A stretch of 64,000 nucleotides of DNA. It comes from CBDCVN01 sp965223045. GTDB lineage: Bacteria > Deinococcota > Deinococci > Deinococcales > Trueperaceae. The number at the start of each line of letters is the position of its first letter. Positions within the stretch are counted from its first letter, which is position 1. This document shows, in pieces, positions 35,585 through 46,069 of the stretch. The stretch spans positions 186,001 through 250,000 of the forward strand of contig CBDCVN010000013.1 in the NCBI GenBank assembly GCA_965223045.1, given 5' to 3'. The translations under genes were made by a program, and so were the position numbers. Under the pieces are notes generated by a model that worked only from the letters and a program-made list of their open reading frames with translations, was not told the DNA's origin and made no database searches.

Positions 35585-36733
35585 TTTTTCTAGCTTGTGC
35601 CAGAGTTCTTTTAATCTGCTTCCTCTTTCCCCTTCACTATTTGCAGGGTCAGTAGCTTCTAGCGTTAGACCTTCCTTTTCTAAAGAAGGATTTATGCCAT
35701 TACTGCCTTCTGTTTCTAACCCTTCTAGAAGACTTTGTAAAGCACCTTTGCTTGGGTCTCTGCGAACATAGCATATGTTATAGCCTCCAGCTTTTAGCCT
35801 AGGTACTACTCCTGCAGCTAGAAAAGAAGACTTACCTACACCAGATGGACCATAAAGTAAAATAATAGGATCAGGAAAAGTATTTTTGTCTGTAACTTTC
35901 CTGTAAAAGTCTGCTATGTGCTGGTTTCTGTCAAAGAAAACCTCAGCATCTTTTTCTCTAAACCAGTTAATATATTTAAAAGGCTTTTCTGGTAAATCTC
36001 CTTTGGGTAAAGGTGGTATGCCTATAAAAGGATCATCTACAACATCTCGCAATTTCCAAGTAACTTCAACCCCTTCTTTAGGATACAAACCCCATGCCCA
36101 GCCTTGCTCTTCTTTAGCGGCTTTAGCTTTGTATCTTTCACGGGTATGACCTTTTTTCTTACTGCTAGCATCACGAACAACACTAACCTCTAAACTACGA
36201 AAGTCCTCACCTGTTGCTACTTCCACTTTAGCTTTAGCTTTTTCATAAGCATCTTGTATAGATATGTTGCCTTCTTGGCTAATTAAGCTCTCATAAAAAT
36301 TACAAGCAAATGTTCCTGCTAGGGTATCTTCTATTGGCCTAGAAGTAGCAATGATTGCTGGTACACCTGCTCTAGTAAAAGCTGTTACTTGGTCTTTATT
36401 TCTGCAACCATTTAAAAACAGTAACTTAATACTATGCTGGTGTTTTAGGAACTTAGCTAATCCCTTTGCATAAACACTACCCTCGTCTAGTTTCCAGACA
36501 GTACTATCGGAATGTCCTGCAAAGTGTAGCAGGGCTATGCGGTTTTCGTATTCTTCTAGGGCTCTTAGTAGAGTATGTGGCCTAGTGAAGGGCCGATTCA
36601 CCACTTCACAGCCTTCAAAGCCATCTAAAATTTCAAGGATGGCTTCTGCTTCTCTAGCAACTCCTGCTAGTTGGCTTTTATTATCATTACCAAAGGCGAG
36701 TACAATTACAGGTTTTAAATTTTCCATAGGCAC
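35585..36733 (-). pseudogene. CHAT-STAND-WD40 protein, 5' fragment (protease and P-loop)
   Basis: About 380 residues; start GTG 36733 or ATG 36727. Residues 1-175 are a CHAT caspase-like domain: catalytic His74 in LLHFAGHS and Cys110 in LLFLNGC, the expected order and spacing. After a linker comes FFDRNQHIADFYRKV and the P-loop GPSGVGKS at 295-302 of an nSTAND1 NTPase. The frame is cut shortly before Walker B by the IS5-like element. In related proteins, sensing by the C-terminal propellers is thought to trigger oligomerisation and protease action. All three pieces together would be about 1700 residues. Confidence 0.88.
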
Positions 36734-36901
36734 CTAACGTAAAAGAAGATTTACATACAACCTTCATTATACACCTAAAACAGGTAAAGTGTTGAATATT
36801 TGGAAAGGATAACTAAACATTACCTCTTAAAAAACCCTAATATTTCTGCATGATTAGCTACATAAAAGCATCACTTATATTCTTATAATTAGAGATAGAT
36901 T

Positions 36902-39900
36902 GTGAAGAAGCGTTTTTTAATACTTACTATCTTATTTTCTTTATTATTGACCCTCTATTTATTACCTCAAAGCTCTTTTGGTAGGGCTTGGATACTAAAT
37001 AAAGTTCAGGGTGTGTTAGTAGAATCAGGTTACAACTTGGGCTTTCAAAAAAGTAAGGGAAATCCTTGGTGGGGTATAAACCTTGAAGGAATACTACTAA
37101 AAGGACAGGGTATTGATCTTGCTTTGGAGAAGCTCGAACTCAACTATTTCCTACCTGCTCTACTCAAGGGCAAATTACCGTTATCTCTAACCTTAAAAGA
37201 AGTAGAAGGTGATTTTAGCCTTGAGGAATTCATCAATAATCAAAGCAATCAAAATGGGGATGATAATAGTAAGGGCATAAAACCTGTTTTAAAAAAGCTT
37301 GACATTGAGGGTTTGAAAATAAGTGTAAACAATGTGCCCTACGAGCTACCAGAATTTGACCTTTCAAATGTTGAAATATTAGGAGAAGAGCGTAAGGTTC
37401 GTGCTAATTTAGCTACTGCCCAAGGGCAAAGTTCTTTTGAAGCAGACCTCGAAAGCATTGACCCACTATTAGGCACTGTTGATTTTTGGGATACGGATTT
37501 GAGCCTCGCTCAACATTGGTATTCAGGTATAAAAGCAGGGAAAGCTGCTGGTAAGCTATGGTTAAAGCCTGAAGGCATTAGCGTTGAGGCAGAGCTTACT
37601 AAAGTAAGTACCTCTATCATTGGTATTGCCATCACTGAAGTGCAGGGTAAGGTTAATTACCATGATTCCTTGTTAAGAGCTGATGTAAAGGGGCAAGCTT
37701 TCGGAGCAGAAATAATAGGGAACTACCAAGCTAACCTTAGTGAGGAACAGTGGCGAGGAGAAATTAAGGGGACAGCACAACTAGCCGAAGCTATACTTTG
37801 GTTAAATAATCAAAATTGGTTACCTTTTGAACAAAGTTTTTTAAATGCTCAAGGCGAAGCAGATGTAACTATAAATTTATCAGGCTGGAATTATCTTGAT
37901 GTAAAAGGGAAAGCTGTAGGTAAGGGAACATTATTAGGAAAACCCCTTGATGATTTAATTGTTGATATTAATTACCACACCCACAAAGGTCCCAATGTTT
38001 ATATAGCAGGTGATGTAGCTAGTGGTGACATGAATTTGGCTGTGGAAACCAAAGAAGATACTCTGTTTATAACTGGAGATGCTAAAGATTTACGTTGGTG
38101 GGATGCAGACATTGTAACTAAAGCAAATATGAGGTTGCAGCAAAGCCATGGTCAACTTTCTGGTGAGGTGCTAGCTAATCTAATGAGCAACACTTTAGGG
38201 CGTAAGGCAGAGATAGAACTTCAAGCCACCCCTGAAGAGGATTTCTGGGCTTTAAATGTTAACGGAGTAGATAATTTAGGAGGGGGGGTGACAGCAACAG
38301 GAACCCTTATTGGGGAAGAACTTAAGGCAGAATTAGATATTGTAGATTTTCAAGTAGCTTATCTTAATGAGCCATTAGCAGTTAGTGTAAATGCCAATGG
38401 GCTTTATTATGATTTGCCACTTGAACTAGATGTAAGTACTAATCGGCCACTATCACTTAGTTTCTTAGCAGATGTAGCTGACATAGGGGTAACTGGTGAG
38501 GCTAAAGCCACTTTAAAAAACTTCCAAGATTTTGTAGATATAGAGGCTACTTTTGGCAACTTCAATACCAAGGGAAACCTAAACTTTAGCCAGCAGTTAG
38601 GTGAGCTTAGCTACCAGCTTTTTCCTATAGGTTTTAATAACCCTTTCACAGGAGAAGTTCAAGGGGAAGGAGTGCTTAAATTTGCTGAACTTTGGAGTGC
38701 TAATGCAAACTTCTATAGTAGTGTAATAACACTTCCAGAATTGGAATTTGCCAATCCCAAAGCAGAGTTTAACTGGTTACAAAACGAGCCAATAACTTTC
38801 CAAGGTACTGCCGATAATCTATCTTTTGAACTTATAGGAACTGACTTAACAGCTAATTTGCAAGACTATCATTTGGATTTTGCTGACAAAGATTTGATGG
38901 TAGTAGGTAATTTGCAAACTTCTTTACCAACTTGGCAAGAGACACTAAAGTTTGACCTTAAGGGTGAAGCAGAATATGCTTTTATGAATTTGCAGGGTGG
39001 GTTTGATGAAGCTGATGTAAAATTAAACTTGCAAAATGGTTTTGAAGTAGCGGCTGTACAACTGCACGAAAACACTGATTTTAATGGTACAGTTAATCTA
39101 GGATCTAGAAGTGCTTCATTAATAGGCCAGACCACTCAAAATAACGCTAGCGTTGACTTGGAGTTAAAAAACGAAGGGCTTTACCTTACTGCTAAAGTAA
39201 ACGATACGCTAAATGTGCAAGGAAACGGCTTGCCAAGTGACTTAGTAAATTGGCCTTGGCATTTTTCTGGTGGCATTGCTCCAGAAAAGATTTTGCCACT
39301 TTTTGGAATAGCGGCTAATATAAAAGGTGATTTACAAGGCCAAATGCAAGTTACTACATTAAATGGTAGTGCTAACTTTGATGGTCAAGCATCGTTTGCT
39401 GGTAGTGCTTTGGGTTTTAAAGTGGATGGTGACCTTACTGGACAGGGGGCAAGTATACTTGCCCAATTAGAAGGCAGGTTTCTGCGTAGAGATGTTCGTT
39501 TAGAAGGACAAGTCTTTCCTAGTTTTGACAGCCGTATTCATTTAGGTGATGTAACTGAACTAGACTTAAAAGGTAATTATGATGAGTTAGAACTAGATGG
39601 TGAGGGTTTTATTGACTTACTTAAGGCTACAAATTCTAGACTTAAGGGTTTAGTCCTTCCCCCTCAACCTTATTTACTTAGCAGTAAAATTAAAGATCGT
39701 TATGCTGATATTACTGTAGGAGATTCACAATTACGTTTGTCTTGGCAAGATTCTTGGCAGCTTAGTGGGCACATAAAGCAAGCTGCTAGCTGGCAAGATT
39801 TTAATCAAGATATAGCCTTGGAGTTAGATACTAAAGTCTATATAGGAAGTGATTTACCCCAAGGTGATTTCTTAGGCCAGCTTTTATTTGATCAGACACC

Positions 39901-42900
39901 ACTGGATTTAAGTGGTTCACTAGATAATCTAAGTCTAGTAGGTAACTTGTCTACAGAAGCCTATATACAAGCTCTTAACTTGCCTTTAAAGATAGATGAT
40001 CAGGTAGCCTTAACAGCACAGTTGCAACCTTTAAATCTAAGCTATCAGATTGAAGGAATTGTTGGTGTTAGTACTCTAAGCTTAAGTGGACAAGGTAGTG
40101 AGGCAATACTCAGTTTAAATAGCTATGGTTTAGCTGCTTCCTATGATTTTACAAGACATTTGCAGATCCAAGCTGATAATTTTGCACTGCACAATTACCT
40201 AAAAGCAGAAGCTGTACAGGATGCTGCCATTATTATCAACGGCGATTTAAGTTACCAACAAGATGCGCAACAATGGCAGGGCTCAGCTGATATCTTTACA
40301 GAGGTATCAGGTCTTAGTACACCCTTAAAGCTGTGGGGAGAAGGTAGTTCTCTTTTGCTTAGTGCTAACCCTGAAATTAATGGTTTTGAGACTAGTGTTA
40401 ATGGGCAAATTATGCCTGAATTTGGGCTCGAGCTAACCACCAAAAACAACCAATTAGAACTTTCTGGTCAAATACTAGGAGAATTAACTAAACCTAGTTT
40501 TCAAGGAAGTCTAATCAGCAAAGAACTTAACTTGGCTAGTGCCTATTTGCCTGTCCAAACAGCTCAAGTTAGCGCCTCTTGGCAAGACGGTCTTTTGGCA
40601 CAGATTTCTAGTGAAACAGCAAATGTCACCCTTAGAGAGAATACTTGGTCAGGAGAGCTTAATATACCCTTTTTGCTACAGGGAGAAGATCACTACTTAA
40701 CTGGCAAACTTCAAGGTGACTTAGCCAATCCTAAACTTATAGGAAGTGTCTTAGGGAACACCCTCAATGCTAGTAACCTAACTATTGATAAAAATAGCCT
40801 GCAAAGCAGCTTCCAGTTAAATAGCAAGGCTTTTACTCCCTTAGATGCCCAGTGGCAAGGTGAGGTAAGCTTAACTGGGCAAGATTGGCAAGGCTATGCT
40901 ACTACTACAGTTAGTTACAATGAAACTCCTGTACCAGCGCGATTAGAGGCTAGAGGTTCTTTACAAAGTGGTGTTAGTTTAGATGGCACTTTGTGGCTTG
41001 GTGAAGAGGCTATTACTCTCAGCACCCAAGAAGCTAACTCAGACTTAAATTTAAACGCTAACTTCACTAACTTTGATTTACATTACTTACAAAACTTTGT
41101 ACCCATTGAGATTGCTGGTGTGGCATCAGGGCAAATTACCTTTTTATGGCAAGAAAGGTGCTTTAGCTTAGTAAATTTAGTAAATTGTTTATATGCTGAC
41201 ATAGAAGCTAGTCCTAGAGGTAATGCTTGGGGACAAGCCTTTAATTTTAATCTTGATGCTGACACGCAAACTGGTTTTTCTTTGCAAGGTTCAGTAGGGG
41301 AGACGCTCGTAGATGCTAGGGGAAGTTCTTGGCAAAGTTTTGATTTGAATTTGGGAGAGAATGCAGGGTTCTTAGGGGGTTTAGGAACTATTTCTGCTTC
41401 AGTAGATGCTGAAGGTTTAGTGGCTCGAGCCACCTATCAAAATCAACCTCTAACACTTTTGCTACAAGGTGATGGGGAAGCTTTTACTTGGAATGTAAAT
41501 TTAGCTGAAGCTAGTTTTATAGGGACAGCCAATAAACAAGAATACGGTTATGGTTGGCAGAGTACCCTTACAGGATTGGGATTTCTTGGTTTTGATGATG
41601 CTCGAGCCCAAGGAGACCTCAAGGCAGGAAATTTGCAGCTCGCCTCCCTTGAAGCTACAGGGGTAAATTCAAGCCTTACTCTAAGTGGTAGTTTGTTTCC
41701 TCAAACTCTATTAACAGGAAGCTTGAACCATGTTTCATTACCAGAAGTAACAACTTTAACTGCTAATAAAGATGCAAATTCCAATTTCATTGATATTGTT
41801 GCTATGCAGCAAGGAATGCAGCTACAAGCTTATCTTGAAGGTTCAAAAGTAAAGCAAATGCAGCTTACAGGCAATATGAACTTAAATTCCCTTAACATTG
41901 CTAGTAATCTTAACTGGTACCAAACAGAGGGCTATACTGGGACAGCACAGCTTAACACTGTTTTGGAGTCATTAGCTTTGCAAATAGATGTTACAGGTAA
42001 TGGTGAACTTAGTGGCTTGGGCAACATTCACTATCAGGATCTATCTGTAGCAAAACTAAGTTTGTATGGTACTCGAGAGTTAATGTCACAATTGAGCGGT
42101 AATGTCAGTTTAGATATTCCTTTTGAAAATGTTAGCAAAGATATTCCTGCAGGCTACGCCCGTTTAAAAGGTGATTTAGCTCTTTTACCAATAAAGCTTG
42201 TAAATGTTGCTAATTTAAATTTATTAGGAGATATTTATCTCGAGGGAACGCTGGAAGCTAAGGGAAACTTGCTTGCAAGTTTACAAGGTCTAGAGCTTAG
42301 ACTTGCTAGCGAGATTCTAGATCTAAGGGGTGATTTTGACCATTCAGGTTGGCAGCTACAAGGCGAAATTATTAATGCAAATATAACACCATTAATAGCT
42401 CAGCAATGGCAAGGCTTGGCAATAAGTGAGGTATGGGGCGAGGGCTATATAAACGCTCAGCAAAAGTGGCAAGGTAACCCTAGTTTACATTTGAGTGATT
42501 TGATGCTAAGAAGTGCGAATAGTTATTTACAAGGCAAAGTTACCTATGAGCCTTTGGAGAGCTATCAAACCATTACAGCTATGCCTTCGGATGAATTTCT
42601 AGCAGTTAAAGGGGATAGTAATGACCTTGTCAGTGATTTAAGCTTTGCTATAAATATTGCTGATTTTCACCCTCAATATAGTGGTCAGCTTAATGGAACT
42701 ATGCAGCTAGCAGGCTTGGAAATAGTAAGTGGATTTGTAAATACTAATAACCTAAGTTTAACTTCTCAAAACTGGCAAGCTTCTTTAGAAAGTACTGTTA
42801 CAGGACATATCCCTGATATAATTAATGCAGATACAAAAGGTGTAATTAGATTTTTAGGGCAGGAGCATAGTTTTAGCGGCCCTATTAGTCTTATAGAAGG

Positions 42901-45900
42901 AAGTATAAAAGGTAGTCAGCACATTAACTCTCCCTTATTAGAAACTCCTATTGGAGTTTCTGGGAACTTTTGGCCTCTTGAAATAGATATAAGTCAAGAT
43001 AATGAAAAGCTACATGTAAGTTTACAAGATAATACTTTTAGTAGTAGCGGAGAGCTAGCAACAACAGTTTATGGTGTCCCTGTTACTATAAGCGCCCACA
43101 GCAAAAGCTGGCTTAAACTTGATACTCAAATTATTGGTATGCCTCTTACAGGCTACTTACCCCAACAGCTTTCTGAACTAAAAATGATAGCTCAAAATGG
43201 AATAGAGTTAGCCAGTGATGTTGCTAGTATAAGCCTAGACCAATACGGTGCAAGCATCACAGGACTTGGTAAAACCCCCTATGTAAACGTTTCTCTTAAT
43301 GGAAATTTACAATGGGCAGATGGGATAAGTGGCTCTCTTAGTGGAGAGTTGATTCCTAAGCAGGAGCAGATGACCTATGTACCCTTAAGTCCTTTACCAT
43401 TTAGTATTACTGTAAGTAATAACCAGCTTAATTTAAGAAGTGAGAATGATCTAATCAAGGCTCAGGGACAGTTTAATCTAGTTGAGCATAGTGGCAATTT
43501 AATTGCTAATTTACAGCTTGATTCTGCCAATGCCAGTGCTAACCTAGCTTATCAAAAAACTACAGGACTCTTTGGGCAAATAGAGCTTAGCGATGTACCT
43601 TTGTTTTCTTTAGATTCTCCTCTTATTGTAAGTTCTCAGATAGGGGTAACTTCAAGTGGGTTGCAAGGTACTGGAGAACTTAGTTTTTTTGAGGGCCGTG
43701 CAGACTTAAGCGGCGAAGTAGGCTGGGCCAAATTATTGCCTAGGCTTACTCAATTTCTGCCTACAGCTAGTAATGGGCTTAGTGTGCAGTTAGACTTAAA
43801 TAACTTTGCTCTTGCTGGTATTCCTTGGCTAAGTAAACATTTACCTTATGTAGATGCCCTTTTATTAGGTAGTGTTTATCTGAGTGATAGCTCTATAGCT
43901 GGACAGCTAACCACTCAAGCTAAAATTTTTGAGCAAGCCCTACCTTTACAAGTGAACTTAAGTGGTGACTTGTCTAATGTTAATGCTTTAGTAAATTTAG
44001 ACTCGAGCAGCACAGCAGAGTTGCAATACAAACCTTATCAGCAAGAACTTGTAGGACAAGTGAATTTTGAATACTTTCCTTTCGAAAGTCTTTTGGAAGC
44101 TGTTTTTGGACAAAGCAATCTTACTGCCCAACTAACAGGAGGAGCACGCTTTGTAGTTCCCTTTAAATCCTTACAGCAAAGCGAGATTATTTTTGCTAGT
44201 GAACAGATAATACTTGAGGAGAGTGCCCTAAGTAAACTTCGCAGTATAGGTAATATAAATGCTAGATTCCAAGCAGGAAGCTTATATATAGAGCAAGCTA
44301 GATTTCGCAATATGAACACTGAAACTTTAGTTGATGTAGGTAATTGGCGGGCTAGTGGAGAGATAAGTGCGGAAAAATTAAACTTTGAGATTCGGGCAGA
44401 AGAAGCTGACTTTAGCCCTTTCTTACAGCTCTTACCCACCTTTACAGGACTAGACATCGCTGCTAAAGGGTCCTTAGCTGTGAAGTCACTGGGTAACCTT
44501 AGAGAGCCTCATATTGTCTTAACCATTCCTCAACTAGCAGTTGACATAGTGGGTGGCCAGTATCATCTTATTGATGCTACATTTAGCCTATCAGATTCAC
44601 AGTTATCAGGAGGTGCTATCTTAGAAGGGTTTTCGCCCTTACAAGGAAACTTAAATTTTACTAGCCAAGGGCAGTTAAGTTTATTAGATCCCCACTCAAG
44701 CAATATTACCTTTAATTTTGCTGGTGATTTTGCTGCACCTATTGTTGGTCAAGTAGATATGGTAGCAGGGCATATTTATCATGATGAACAGGGGTGGTGG
44801 CTTAGCTCGAGCGGTGAATTAGGTGAGACGTTCCAACTTGCTGGTAAGCTTTATCCCTTGGAACTTAACTTAACTGGTGAAAACTTATTGCTGAAAGCAG
44901 AAAGGTTTTTTGTGGGCCAGAGTAAAGCAAATGTTAACTTGCAGCTCTTAAAACAGGCACAAGATTACATTTTTTCTGGTGAACTTTTTGCTCAAGAAAC
45001 TACTTTAGTACCGCGTCCTAAAATACCCCAAGAAGCTATACCAGATTATTATAGCTACATAAAGTTTAATGATATTAATTTATCTGCCCCACGTGACCTA
45101 CGGTTTAGTGAAAATTTTGGTTCTGCTGAACTTACCTTAAGCCTAATATTAGCTGGCAGTGCTGCTACTCCAACTTTGCAAGGTGAAATAGACCTAGTAC
45201 AAGGCAAGTTGCGTTATTCAGGTCAAGACTTTACCCTTTTAGAAGGCAAAGCTGTTTTTGAACCTTCACGCGGTGTCTTTCCGCAGTTGACTGCTCGAGC
45301 TTATTCCAGCTACGACAAGGCACGACTGGGGCGTGAAGTTGAATTCTTATCGCCCAAAAATCAATATTACTTTGATGTTTATATAGATATAGAGGGAGCA
45401 TGGGAGTATTCACCTTTAGAAGAAGTTTATCAGTTCGAGCTGGTTTCTGACAGTCTAGATTTAAGTAGTAATGCACTCGTCAATTTTGATGGACAAGCCC
45501 GTGCTTTAAATAAAGACGAACTAGCTAGCCTAATAGCCTTTGGTAGATTTTCTTTTGGTGACAACATTGTATCAGAACAGGGCTTGGGTACAGCAGTAGG
45601 CTATAGTGCTTTAGATACAGCTGTCGATTTGCTATTGGTTTCTGAGTTGCAAAAAGCCATTAGTGAGTCTCTGGGGGTTCCCTCAGTGGAAATTAGTACT
45701 ACTGCTATAAGTACTTTGTTGAATCCACAAAGTGCTAACAGTAATAGCCCCTTTGGTTTTTCTGTAAGCCTTGGTGGTTATTTGGATGACAATTTATTTG
45801 CTAGCTACAGCTTAGGACGTTATAATGATCCTAATTTTGCCTTGAGCAACACCTTTGAGTTACGCTACAACCTAGCAGATATTTTTGCTAATTTGCGCAG

Positions 45901-46057
45901 TGAGATTAACTTTGAAGATGACAATTTTAATAATCCCCAAGCTAAAGTAGGTTTGTCAATTGATTACCAATTTGCTCCTACTATCAGTTTCCAAACAAAT
46001 TTTGACTTCTCAACACAGGAGCAAGGGGCAGGCTTTGGAGTGAGTTTTAAGTGGTAA
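36902..46057 (+). CDS. Giant TamB/DUF490-type envelope protein
   Basis: 3051 residues, far longer than proteobacterial TamB (about 1260). The start is GTG. An N-terminal membrane anchor (FLILTILFSLLLTLYLLP) is followed by thousands of residues of alternating hydrophobic/polar beta repeats, the bridge-like hydrophobic groove of AsmA/TamB proteins. The C-terminal DUF490 domain is clear: PTLQGEIDLVQGKLRYSGQ, FTLLEGKAVFEPSRG and FPQLTARAYSS, ending in an amphipathic strand (GAGFGVSFKW). It should span the periplasm and move phospholipids or assist outer-membrane protein assembly. It contains many GCTCGAGC/CTCGAG palindromes. A small membrane protein is encoded 12 bases downstream. Confidence 0.92.
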   Translation: MKKRFLILTILFSLLLTLYLLPQSSFGRAWILNKVQGVLVESGYNLGFQKSKGNPWWGINLEGILLKGQGIDLALEKLELNYFLPALLKGKLPLSLTLKEVEGDFSLEEFINNQSNQNGDDNSKGIKPVLKKLDIEGLKISVNNVPYELPEFDLSNVEILGEERKVRANLATAQGQSSFEADLESIDPLLGTVDFWDTDLSLAQHWYSGIKAGKAAGKLWLKPEGISVEAELTKVSTSIIGIAITEVQGKVNYHDSLLRADVKGQAFGAEIIGNYQANLSEEQWRGEIKGTAQLAEAILWLNNQNWLPFEQSFLNAQGEADVTINLSGWNYLDVKGKAVGKGTLLGKPLDDLIVDINYHTHKGPNVYIAGDVASGDMNLAVETKEDTLFITGDAKDLRWWDADIVTKANMRLQQSHGQLSGEVLANLMSNTLGRKAEIELQATPEEDFWALNVNGVDNLGGGVTATGTLIGEELKAELDIVDFQVAYLNEPLAVSVNANGLYYDLPLELDVSTNRPLSLSFLADVADIGVTGEAKATLKNFQDFVDIEATFGNFNTKGNLNFSQQLGELSYQLFPIGFNNPFTGEVQGEGVLKFAELWSANANFYSSVITLPELEFANPKAEFNWLQNEPITFQGTADNLSFELIGTDLTANLQDYHLDFADKDLMVVGNLQTSLPTWQETLKFDLKGEAEYAFMNLQGGFDEADVKLNLQNGFEVAAVQLHENTDFNGTVNLGSRSASLIGQTTQNNASVDLELKNEGLYLTAKVNDTLNVQGNGLPSDLVNWPWHFSGGIAPEKILPLFGIAANIKGDLQGQMQVTTLNGSANFDGQASFAGSALGFKVDGDLTGQGASILAQLEGRFLRRDVRLEGQVFPSFDSRIHLGDVTELDLKGNYDELELDGEGFIDLLKATNSRLKGLVLPPQPYLLSSKIKDRYADITVGDSQLRLSWQDSWQLSGHIKQAASWQDFNQDIALELDTKVYIGSDLPQGDFLGQLLFDQTPLDLSGSLDNLSLVGNLSTEAYIQALNLPLKIDDQVALTAQLQPLNLSYQIEGIVGVSTLSLSGQGSEAILSLNSYGLAASYDFTRHLQIQADNFALHNYLKAEAVQDAAIIINGDLSYQQDAQQWQGSADIFTEVSGLSTPLKLWGEGSSLLLSANPEINGFETSVNGQIMPEFGLELTTKNNQLELSGQILGELTKPSFQGSLISKELNLASAYLPVQTAQVSASWQDGLLAQISSETANVTLRENTWSGELNIPFLLQGEDHYLTGKLQGDLANPKLIGSVLGNTLNASNLTIDKNSLQSSFQLNSKAFTPLDAQWQGEVSLTGQDWQGYATTTVSYNETPVPARLEARGSLQSGVSLDGTLWLGEEAITLSTQEANSDLNLNANFTNFDLHYLQNFVPIEIAGVASGQITFLWQERCFSLVNLVNCLYADIEASPRGNAWGQAFNFNLDADTQTGFSLQGSVGETLVDARGSSWQSFDLNLGENAGFLGGLGTISASVDAEGLVARATYQNQPLTLLLQGDGEAFTWNVNLAEASFIGTANKQEYGYGWQSTLTGLGFLGFDDARAQGDLKAGNLQLASLEATGVNSSLTLSGSLFPQTLLTGSLNHVSLPEVTTLTANKDANSNFIDIVAMQQGMQLQAYLEGSKVKQMQLTGNMNLNSLNIASNLNWYQTEGYTGTAQLNTVLESLALQIDVTGNGELSGLGNIHYQDLSVAKLSLYGTRELMSQLSGNVSLDIPFENVSKDIPAGYARLKGDLALLPIKLVNVANLNLLGDIYLEGTLEAKGNLLASLQGLELRLASEILDLRGDFDHSGWQLQGEIINANITPLIAQQWQGLAISEVWGEGYINAQQKWQGNPSLHLSDLMLRSANSYLQGKVTYEPLESYQTITAMPSDEFLAVKGDSNDLVSDLSFAINIADFHPQYSGQLNGTMQLAGLEIVSGFVNTNNLSLTSQNWQASLESTVTGHIPDIINADTKGVIRFLGQEHSFSGPISLIEGSIKGSQHINSPLLETPIGVSGNFWPLEIDISQDNEKLHVSLQDNTFSSSGELATTVYGVPVTISAHSKSWLKLDTQIIGMPLTGYLPQQLSELKMIAQNGIELASDVASISLDQYGASITGLGKTPYVNVSLNGNLQWADGISGSLSGELIPKQEQMTYVPLSPLPFSITVSNNQLNLRSENDLIKAQGQFNLVEHSGNLIANLQLDSANASANLAYQKTTGLFGQIELSDVPLFSLDSPLIVSSQIGVTSSGLQGTGELSFFEGRADLSGEVGWAKLLPRLTQFLPTASNGLSVQLDLNNFALAGIPWLSKHLPYVDALLLGSVYLSDSSIAGQLTTQAKIFEQALPLQVNLSGDLSNVNALVNLDSSSTAELQYKPYQQELVGQVNFEYFPFESLLEAVFGQSNLTAQLTGGARFVVPFKSLQQSEIIFASEQIILEESALSKLRSIGNINARFQAGSLYIEQARFRNMNTETLVDVGNWRASGEISAEKLNFEIRAEEADFSPFLQLLPTFTGLDIAAKGSLAVKSLGNLREPHIVLTIPQLAVDIVGGQYHLIDATFSLSDSQLSGGAILEGFSPLQGNLNFTSQGQLSLLDPHSSNITFNFAGDFAAPIVGQVDMVAGHIYHDEQGWWLSSSGELGETFQLAGKLYPLELNLTGENLLLKAERFFVGQSKANVNLQLLKQAQDYIFSGELFAQETTLVPRPKIPQEAIPDYYSYIKFNDINLSAPRDLRFSENFGSAELTLSLILAGSAATPTLQGEIDLVQGKLRYSGQDFTLLEGKAVFEPSRGVFPQLTARAYSSYDKARLGREVEFLSPKNQYYFDVYIDIEGAWEYSPLEEVYQFELVSDSLDLSSNALVNFDGQARALNKDELASLIAFGRFSFGDNIVSEQGLGTAVGYSALDTAVDLLLVSELQKAISESLGVPSVEISTTAISTLLNPQSANSNSPFGFSVSLGGYLDDNLFASYSLGRYNDPNFALSNTFELRYNLADIFANLRSEINFEDDNFNNPQAKVGLSIDYQFAPTISFQTNFDFSTQEQGAGFGVSFKW

Positions 46058-46069
46058 GGAGAAAAGATA

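Noticed and set aside
37000..46000. Several minus-strand ORFs of 60-140 codons inside tamB
   Set aside because: No ribosome sites, serine/lysine-rich shadow translations of the beta-repeat gene.
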